A stretch of 37,628 bases of DNA from an uncultured Clostridia bacterium (GTDB lineage Bacteria > Bacillota > Clostridia > Lachnospirales > Bianqueaceae): assembly GCA_937892735.1 (NCBI GenBank), contig CALBGL010000022.1, positions 1 to 37,628 on the forward strand, read 5' to 3'. The notes beneath the pieces are model-generated. The model worked only from the letters and a program-made list of their open reading frames with translations, did not search any database and was not told the origin of the DNA. Positions 32,199 through 37,628 of this stretch are shown here, piece by piece (within the stretch, counting starts at the first letter, position 1; every line of letters starts with the position of its first letter). A program made the translations under genes and the position numbers.

Positions 32199-33380
32199 AT
32201 GCTGCCTGCCTATTATGAATTTCAAAATGCTGTAAAAATCTGTTCTGGGCTGCTGGCGTTGGATCGTCTGTCTTATGAGCTGCATACCTTACAAGCCAAG
32301 GCACCCCTTGTATTATCCGACGCCACGCTGCGCAAACTAGGTCTGTTAGATCATGTATTATCTGCCATGCCGGATATCACACCCGCCTGTATCTATACGG
32401 ATATTCCGGCGGACAGCGGCGTCTCTGTTGTAGATCATATCGCCCAATTATATCGAGAAAATGAATGCGACAGTATCGTAGCCGCAGGCGGCGGCTCCGT
32501 ACTGGATACGGCAAAGGGTGTGGCTCTGCTCATCGCCCAGGGTGCCTCTCATATCAAATCACTCATGGGCTGCGACACATTGGATCGCGGCCACCGTATC
32601 CCGTATATCGCGATTCCGACGACTGCCGGCACAGGATCCGAAGTGACCGCGGTCGCAGTCGTATCTGATCCTGTACATCAAGTCAAGTTGGAATACATTT
32701 CCACACACCTGATGCCGGATGTAGCGATCCTGGACGTCCGGATGACACAGTCCCTGTCCCCCAGAATCACTGCTTCCACCGGTATGGACGCGCTTTGTCA
32801 TGCTATTGAGGCATTTTCTTCTACCCAGAAAAATCCGCTGAGTGACGCTTACGCCATCGCCTCGATTCGTCTGATTATGGAAAATCTGGAAAAGGCGGTG
32901 CGCCATCCCCATGACAAACAGACCCGGCTCGCCATGGCCAATGCGAGCCTGCTCGCTGGATCTGCCTTCAGCAACAGCATGGTAGGCGGCGTACACGCTA
33001 TCGGTCATGCTATCGGCGGTCTCTGCCATGTCGCCCATGGGGATGCCATGGCCGTTCTTCTTCCTTATGTCATGCGTTTTAACGAGGATTGCCTGCAGGA
33101 TATCTACAGCGAACTCCTGCTGTATCTGGGAGGAGCGGAGCTTTACAGCCAAACCGCGCCGGAAAAACGAGCTCGTGAGGCGATTCACTGCGTACGCCGC
33201 CTGGCCAAACGTCTAAATCGGATATCCGGTCTGCCGCTGCGCCTGCAGGATACCGGCCGCGTCAAGGCGGAGGATCTTCCGTTAATCGCCGAAGCGGCCG
33301 TCAATGATGGCGCCATGATTGCGAACCGCAAGGCTATCACGCAAAAAGATGCCTTAAAAATTCTGATGCACGCCTATTAA
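32199..33380 (+). CDS. Iron-containing alcohol dehydrogenase
   Basis: A 393-residue group III dehydrogenase that interconverts alcohols and aldehydes with NAD(P). The cofactor loop AAGGGSVLDTAKG is near residues 95-107. Metal ligands are in TGMDALCHAIEA (D197, H201) and VHAIGHAIGGLCHVAHGDA (H266, H280). PTTAGTGSE is the substrate and cofactor segment. The start I chose is ATG 32199, with AAAAGGAG 7 bases upstream; an ATG at 32181, overlapping the previous stop as ATGA, adds six residues. It is followed by an aldehyde dehydrogenase gene 21 bases on, which suggests the pair acts on one alcohol/aldehyde/acid series. Confidence 0.93.
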   Translation: MLPAYYEFQNAVKICSGLLALDRLSYELHTLQAKAPLVLSDATLRKLGLLDHVLSAMPDITPACIYTDIPADSGVSVVDHIAQLYRENECDSIVAAGGGSVLDTAKGVALLIAQGASHIKSLMGCDTLDRGHRIPYIAIPTTAGTGSEVTAVAVVSDPVHQVKLEYISTHLMPDVAILDVRMTQSLSPRITASTGMDALCHAIEAFSSTQKNPLSDAYAIASIRLIMENLEKAVRHPHDKQTRLAMANASLLAGSAFSNSMVGGVHAIGHAIGGLCHVAHGDAMAVLLPYVMRFNEDCLQDIYSELLLYLGGAELYSQTAPEKRAREAIHCVRRLAKRLNRISGLPLRLQDTGRVKAEDLPLIAEAAVNDGAMIANRKAITQKDALKILMHAY

Positions 33381-33401
33381 AATCAAAAGGAGGATGCTCT
33401 T

Positions 33402-34769
33402 ATGAACACTGCTGCTATCGTTCGCCGCCAACGCGCTTTTTTTGAGACAGGTTGGACTCTGGACCTCTCTCATCGTCTAAATGCACTGCGCCGCTTAAAA
33501 CGCGGTATCAAAGACATGCGCGAGGACATCTACAAGGCTCTTTCCGAGGATCTAGGCAAGAGTCGGGCGGAAAGCTACATGTCCGAAGTAGGCATGGTGC
33601 TGTCGGAGATCAATTATATGGAGAAACATCTGCTCTCCCTGTCCCGTCCTCGCCTGGTACCTACTCCGCTGGCGCAATTTCCTTCTGCCAGTTATATTCT
33701 GCGGGAACCCTATGGTACCGTGTTAATCATGAGCCCCTGGAACTATCCCTTCATGCTGGCGCTGGAGCCCGCGGTAGATGCGATCGCGGCAGGAAATACT
33801 GTGGTCATCAAACCCGGTTCCTATTCTTCTGCCACCAGCCAGGTTCTTGAGGATCTCATCACCACCTATCTGCCGCCGCAGTTGGCGGCTGTCATCCAGG
33901 GAGGCCGTGATGTCAATCAGGATCTACTGGATCAGAAATTTGATTATATCTTCTTTACCGGCGGCAAGACAGTCGGTCGGCTGGTCATGGAAAAGGCCGC
34001 TGTGCATCTGACTCCCGTCACGTTGGAACTGGGCGGCAAGAGCCCTTGTATTGTGGACGCGTCCGCCAATTTGAAGGTGGCGGCGCAGCGTATCGTATTC
34101 GGTAAGTTCCTGAACCTGGGACAGACCTGTGTCGCGCCCGATTATATTCTGGTGCATGAGAGTGTGAAAAAACCATTGCTGTTGGAACTAAAGATCGCGC
34201 TGCGCAAGCAATTGGGAGACAATCCGTTGGCCAATCCGGATTATGGCCATATCATCAACGAGAAGCATTTTAAGCGTCTGCTGGGTCTTCTGGAAGGCGA
34301 GACTCCCTACGTAGGGGGACAGCATGATGGTGCGAATCGGATCGCGCCCACGATTCTGGATCAGGCCACACTGGATAGTCCCTCCATGCAGGAAGAGATC
34401 TTTGGCCCCATCCTGCCAGTGCTCACCTTCCGCACCTGGCCGGAAGCGCGCGCCATTATCCAGCAGAATCCTACTCCGCTGGCCCTGTACCTCTTCACCG
34501 AGAAAGACAGTGTGAAAAGATGGGTACTTCACCATATCCAATTTGGCGGGGGCTGTGTCAATGATACCCTGATTCATCTGGCGACGAGTCACATGGGCTT
34601 CGGCGGTGTCGGCACCAGCGGAATGGGTTCATATCATGGAAAACACGGTTTCGATACCTTCACCCATGACAAGAGCATCGTCGATAAGGCTACCTGGCTC
34701 GATCTGCCGGTGCGTTATCAGCCATACCATCCTTTAAAATATCTGATGCTGCAGCTTTTCCTGCGGTAA
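33402..34769 (+). CDS. Aldehyde dehydrogenase, class 3 / fatty-aldehyde type
   Basis: A 455-residue NAD(P)-dependent dehydrogenase. The Asn of the oxyanion site is in SPWNYPF (N114), the general base in TLELGGKSP (E209) and the nucleophile in GQTCVAPDY (C243). The short length and C-terminal FGGVGTSGMGSYHGKHGFDTFTH segment (given in parts: FGGVGTSGMG, YHGKHGFDTF) are typical of ALDH3, which oxidises medium and long chain aldehydes. The end has a hydrophobic or basic stretch (PLKYLMLQLFLR), as in membrane-associated ALDH3 forms. The ATG follows AAAAGGAGG. It is in the operon between the alcohol dehydrogenase and carrier genes. Confidence 0.94.
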   Translation: MNTAAIVRRQRAFFETGWTLDLSHRLNALRRLKRGIKDMREDIYKALSEDLGKSRAESYMSEVGMVLSEINYMEKHLLSLSRPRLVPTPLAQFPSASYILREPYGTVLIMSPWNYPFMLALEPAVDAIAAGNTVVIKPGSYSSATSQVLEDLITTYLPPQLAAVIQGGRDVNQDLLDQKFDYIFFTGGKTVGRLVMEKAAVHLTPVTLELGGKSPCIVDASANLKVAAQRIVFGKFLNLGQTCVAPDYILVHESVKKPLLLELKIALRKQLGDNPLANPDYGHIINEKHFKRLLGLLEGETPYVGGQHDGANRIAPTILDQATLDSPSMQEEIFGPILPVLTFRTWPEARAIIQQNPTPLALYLFTEKDSVKRWVLHHIQFGGGCVNDTLIHLATSHMGFGGVGTSGMGSYHGKHGFDTFTHDKSIVDKATWLDLPVRYQPYHPLKYLMLQLFLR

Positions 34770-34779
34770 GGAGCTCCAT

Positions 34780-35880
34780 ATGAAGCTTCCCGCATTCTTT
34801 CGCAAATCTCCTGTACTCTGCATTTCCGCTGCCTTTACCTTGCTTTCCATGCTATGGGTACCACCGGATCGCGGATACTTGGACTATCTGGACTTTCAGG
34901 TTCTTTGTCTATTGTTCTGCCTCATGGCAGTCATCCAGGGATTCGACTCTCTGCTGATGTTCCAGCGTCTGGCCGGTTGGCTGCTGGCTCGGATTCACTC
35001 CCTGCGCGGATTATACTTGGTGCTGGTTTTTCTGCCCTTTTTCTGTTCCATGTTTTTGACCAATGACGTGGCACTTCTGACCTTTGTACCCTTTGCACTC
35101 TATCTGCTACACTTGGTACAAGCAGAACGATATAAAATTTTTATCGTCGTATTACAGACTGTAGCCGCCAATATCGGCAGTATGCTAACCCCTATCGGAA
35201 ATCCTCAGAATCTGTATCTATATACGGAGTTTCAATGGAACCTCTCCTCATTTCTGGGCATCACGGCGCCACCCGTGGCTATTGTTGCCATCCTTCTGCT
35301 GCTTGGCTTCTTGTTTATGCCCAAGCAGCAGATTCATGTAACGCCGGCGGCTCCCGGCAGTTTTTCCCGCTTACATATGGTCGTTTATATCCTGTTGTTC
35401 ATAGGATGCCTGCTGACGGTACTGCGTTTGCTTCCTTATCAGGTCGTTACCATACTGGTTCTCTTATCCTTTCTTCTGCTGGCACGGCATCTGCTGCGCA
35501 GGGTTGACTATGGCCTTCTGCTTACATTTGTCTGTTTTTTTATCTTTTCTGGAAATCTTTCCCGGTTGGGCTGGCTGCAGGACTTCCTGGCTTCTCTGAT
35601 GGGATCCTTTCCTCTAGGCGTCCCTGTATGGACCAGTCAGATCATCAGCAATGTACCGGCGGCTCTACTGCTTTCTCCCTTCACCCAGGATCCCTCTTCC
35701 CTGCTTCTTGGCGTCAACCTGGGAGGCCTGGGAACCCCCATTGCCTCTCTGGCCAGTATGATCTCTTTGCAGTTATACGGTCGTGAGAAAGAGGCCCGTA
35801 TCGGTTCCTACCTATTGTTTTTCAGCCTGGTGAACTTCGGATTGCTTCTGTTTTTCTTGTGTTTTTCTTATCTTTTATAA
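34780..35880 (+). CDS. SLC13/ArsB-type anion or carboxylate carrier
   Basis: A 366-residue integral membrane protein with about 10 spans of the ion transporter superfamily. Paired substrate-site segments are visible: MFLTNDVALLTFVP with GSMLTPIGNPQNLYLY in the first half, and IISNVPAALLLSP with GVNLGGLGTPIASLAS in the second. The family carries anions such as dicarboxylates, citrate or arsenite; the substrate here is not evident. Slightly shorter than most (about 400-430). The ATG at 34780 is 10 bases after the ALDH stop, with AAGGAG upstream. Next to ALDH it could move the carboxylate product (inference). Confidence 0.88.
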   Translation: MKLPAFFRKSPVLCISAAFTLLSMLWVPPDRGYLDYLDFQVLCLLFCLMAVIQGFDSLLMFQRLAGWLLARIHSLRGLYLVLVFLPFFCSMFLTNDVALLTFVPFALYLLHLVQAERYKIFIVVLQTVAANIGSMLTPIGNPQNLYLYTEFQWNLSSFLGITAPPVAIVAILLLLGFLFMPKQQIHVTPAAPGSFSRLHMVVYILLFIGCLLTVLRLLPYQVVTILVLLSFLLLARHLLRRVDYGLLLTFVCFFIFSGNLSRLGWLQDFLASLMGSFPLGVPVWTSQIISNVPAALLLSPFTQDPSSLLLGVNLGGLGTPIASLASMISLQLYGREKEARIGSYLLFFSLVNFGLLLFFLCFSYLL

Positions 35881-35899
35881 TTTAAAAGGAATTTTTTGA

Positions 35900-37261
35900 A
35901 TGCGTCATAAAAATGATCTCGGCAAGGACTCTGTTCGGGCTCTTGTCTTTCGTCTGGCGATCCCCACAATGATCGCCCAATTTGTCAATGTGCTTTACAG
36001 TATCGTGGATCGAATTTATATCGGAAATATTGCCGTCGTTGGAGATCAGGCGCTTGCTGGAGCCGGCGTATGCGGTCCCATTGTCACGCTCCTATCTTCC
36101 TTTGGGACTCTGGTGGGGCTGGGCGGTTCAATCCCTCTTGCCATGAAGATGGGAGAGGGCAATCCCAAAGAAGCACGCCAGATTCTTTCCAACAGCTTCT
36201 GCATGCTGACTTGCCTAGCAATCTTTCTTACGGTCAGCTTTCTCCTCATGAAAGATCAGCTCCTCTGGTGGTTCGGCGCCAGTGAGACGACATTTCCCTA
36301 CGCGGATACTTATCTCACCATCTATACCGCAGGGACTTTCTTTGCCCTGATGGCTGTAGGCATGAATTACTTTATCACCTGCCAGGGGTTTGCCGGCATG
36401 GGAATGATCTCCGTCCTGATCGGCGCAGTTTCCAATATTATTTTAGACCCCGTCTTCATCTTTGCGTTGAATATGGGTGTGGCCGGCGCCGCGGTAGCCA
36501 CGGTCATCTCGCAATTTCTTTCTTGCCTCTTTGTCCTTTCCTTCCTGTTCAGTAAGAAGCCGCCCATACGGATCAGTTTTGGCGGATACAGCCTACGCCT
36601 CATGCGGCGAATTGCTTTTATCGGATTGTCGCCCTTTCTGATCCTCGCCACAGACAGCGTCATGGTGATCACCATGAATACGGTACTGCAGCGTTTCGGC
36701 GGCCCTGTAGAAGGCGATCAGCTGATCACCTGTGCCACCATTGTACAAAGCTATTTCATGCTGATCTCCTCTCCTATGTGCGGTATCACAGGCGGTACGC
36801 AAGCCATCCTAAGTTATAATTACGGCGCAAAGCAGTCCGCCCGTGTCTTATCCGCTGAGAAGTGGACACTTTGCCTCTGCCTCTCCTTTACGGCCATCAT
36901 GACGATCCTCTCCTGGACGATTCCCCATCTCTTTGCCCAGCTTTTCAGCTCGGATCCTACGATCATACAGCTGGCCGTCTGGGGAATTCATGTGTATACC
37001 TTTGCTATGATCCCCGTCAGCACACAGTATACCTTTGTCGATGGCTTTACGGCTGTCGGACGCACGAAGACCGCCCTCTTTTTGTCCATGTTCCGAAAGA
37101 CGGACTACTGCCTGCTGACCATCCTGCTTCCCTTCTTTTGGGGAGCCCGGGCCGCCTTTTATGCAGAGCCCATCGCAGACATCGTCGCAACCATCATGTC
37201 TACCACTGCATTCCTGCTGATTTTCAAACGCCATCTACAAAGAAGACAGCTAGAATGGTAA
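35900..37261 (+). CDS. MATE-family multidrug/toxin exporter
   Basis: A 453-residue MATE protein of the NorM/DinF-like group, with 12 spans. The first half has LAIPTMIAQFVNVLYSIVDRI and GLGGSIPLAMKMGEGN; the second has the ATDSVMVITMNTVLQRFGG and GITGGTQAILSYNYGAK segments. It exports cationic or amphipathic compounds by Na+ or H+ exchange. The ATG follows AAAAGGA at about 10 bases, 19 bases after the carrier gene. It is the last gene in the cassette, ended by the terminator at 37261-37292. It is only distantly similar to the MATE at 14549. Confidence 0.94.
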   Translation: MRHKNDLGKDSVRALVFRLAIPTMIAQFVNVLYSIVDRIYIGNIAVVGDQALAGAGVCGPIVTLLSSFGTLVGLGGSIPLAMKMGEGNPKEARQILSNSFCMLTCLAIFLTVSFLLMKDQLLWWFGASETTFPYADTYLTIYTAGTFFALMAVGMNYFITCQGFAGMGMISVLIGAVSNIILDPVFIFALNMGVAGAAVATVISQFLSCLFVLSFLFSKKPPIRISFGGYSLRLMRRIAFIGLSPFLILATDSVMVITMNTVLQRFGGPVEGDQLITCATIVQSYFMLISSPMCGITGGTQAILSYNYGAKQSARVLSAEKWTLCLCLSFTAIMTILSWTIPHLFAQLFSSDPTIIQLAVWGIHVYTFAMIPVSTQYTFVDGFTAVGRTKTALFLSMFRKTDYCLLTILLPFFWGARAAFYAEPIADIVATIMSTTAFLLIFKRHLQRRQLEW

Positions 37262-37292
37262 AAAAAGGTTCCCCATGGGGGAGCCTTTTTTT
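37261..37292 (+). terminator. Intrinsic terminator of the SCP2-ADH-ALDH-MATE operon
   Basis: Stem AAGGTTCCCC / GGGGGAGCCTT-like (CCCC at 37271-37274 against GGGG at 37277-37280) with a flanking A-run and T-run of seven. It begins at the stop codon of the MATE gene. Confidence 0.92.
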
Positions 37293-37628
37293 GATGATAC
37301 GCTCCCGGCATCGCTGTCTGTCGCTCCGATGATACTATGCGTCGCGATGTATCATCACTTTGGGGTGTTTCGGGCTGCCACGGCGTGAAACCCTGGATTT
37401 TGATGATACTATGCGTCGTGATATATCATCACTTTGGGGTGTTTCGGGCTGCCGGGGCGTAAAACCCCTGGATTTTGATGATACTACGTGTCGCACAGTA
37501 TCATCACTTTGGGGTGTTTCGGGCTGCCGGGGCGTAAAACCCCTGGATTTTGATGATACTACGTGTCGCACAGTATCATCACTTTGGGGTGTTTCGGGCT
37601 GCCGGGGCGTAAAACCCCTGGATTTTGA
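37292..37628. repeat. Tandem 75-bp palindromic repeats, array D
   Basis: After a 35-base partial copy (37292-37326) come four units at 37327-37400, 37401-37475, 37476-37550 and 37551-37625, with the next beginning at 37626. Each unit has a 10-bp inverted repeat TGATGATACT / AGTATCATCA around about 11 bases, then CTTTGGGGTG and a second inverted repeat GGGGT / ACCCC around CGGGCTGCCGGGGCG. Units 3 and 4 are identical over the part seen. There are no spacers. The array continues beyond the window. Confidence 0.93.

Noticed and set aside
37335..37571. Minus-strand frame encoding a 25-residue repeated peptide
   Set aside because: It exists only because the array D unit is 75 bases; there is no ribosome binding site, and the sequence pattern is that of palindromes.

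Overview
The window looks like chromosomal DNA of a low-to-mid GC Gram-positive anaerobe of the Clostridia, most likely a Lachnospiraceae-type gut bacterium (inference). Supporting signs are strong AGGAGG ribosome binding sites, sigma-A promoters of TTGACA-17-TATAAT type, a proline T-box leader, an infC-rpmI-rplT operon with a leader terminator, an LplB/YtcP-type sugar uptake operon, PlsY, heterodimeric ABC exporters and iron-dependent alcohol dehydrogenase. No rRNA, tRNA, CRISPR array, phage structural gene or complete insertion sequence was seen.

Layout. Positions 1-236 hold tandem palindromic repeats (array A). Positions 402-5657 (minus) form a tightly coupled five-gene unit: M3 oligopeptidase, alpha/beta hydrolase, NahK-like kinase, GNAT acetyltransferase and an ABC-type ATPase, ending in a terminator. 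Its leader lies in a duplicated 93-bp element (array B). Positions 5884-8636 are accessory: a small membrane protein, a DinJ/YafQ toxin-antitoxin pair with a clear promoter, a frameshifted small exported-protein gene, and a PD-(D/E)XK-like nuclease. Array C (8650-9098) follows. Positions 9097-12689 (minus) carry an ABC carbohydrate importer (two permeases and a lipoprotein, no ATPase).

From 12839 (plus) a proline T-box controls proS and, one base after its stop, a MATE exporter. Positions 16014-20846 (minus) are a coupled unit: acyl-ACP thioesterase, adenine deaminase, GH32 sucrose(-6-phosphate) hydrolase and fructokinase. It lies just after the terminator of the infC-rpmI-rplT operon (20867-22335). 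Positions 22352-25126 (minus) are a lipid-centred operon: diacylglycerol kinase-like protein, Dabb protein, PlsY and patatin. Diverging from it is a two-gene ABC exporter (25160-28813, plus). Then come a GNAT and a LUD-domain protein (minus), a CorA-like protein (plus) and an inositol monophosphatase (minus).

From a perfect consensus promoter at 31648 runs a plus-strand cassette: SCP2-like small protein, iron alcohol dehydrogenase, class-3-like aldehyde dehydrogenase, SLC13/ArsB-type carrier and a MATE exporter, closed by a terminator at 37261-37292. Array D (75-bp palindromic units) begins there and runs off the window.

The least ordinary content is the four sequence-unrelated tandem palindromic arrays within 37 kb, the lipid/aldehyde cassette, the MATE gene under T-box control, the mini-ORF joined to the oligopeptidase start, and several non-AUG starts supported by ribosome binding sites (AUU for infC, UUG for a permease and the fructokinase, GUG for the hydrolase and the lipid kinase).
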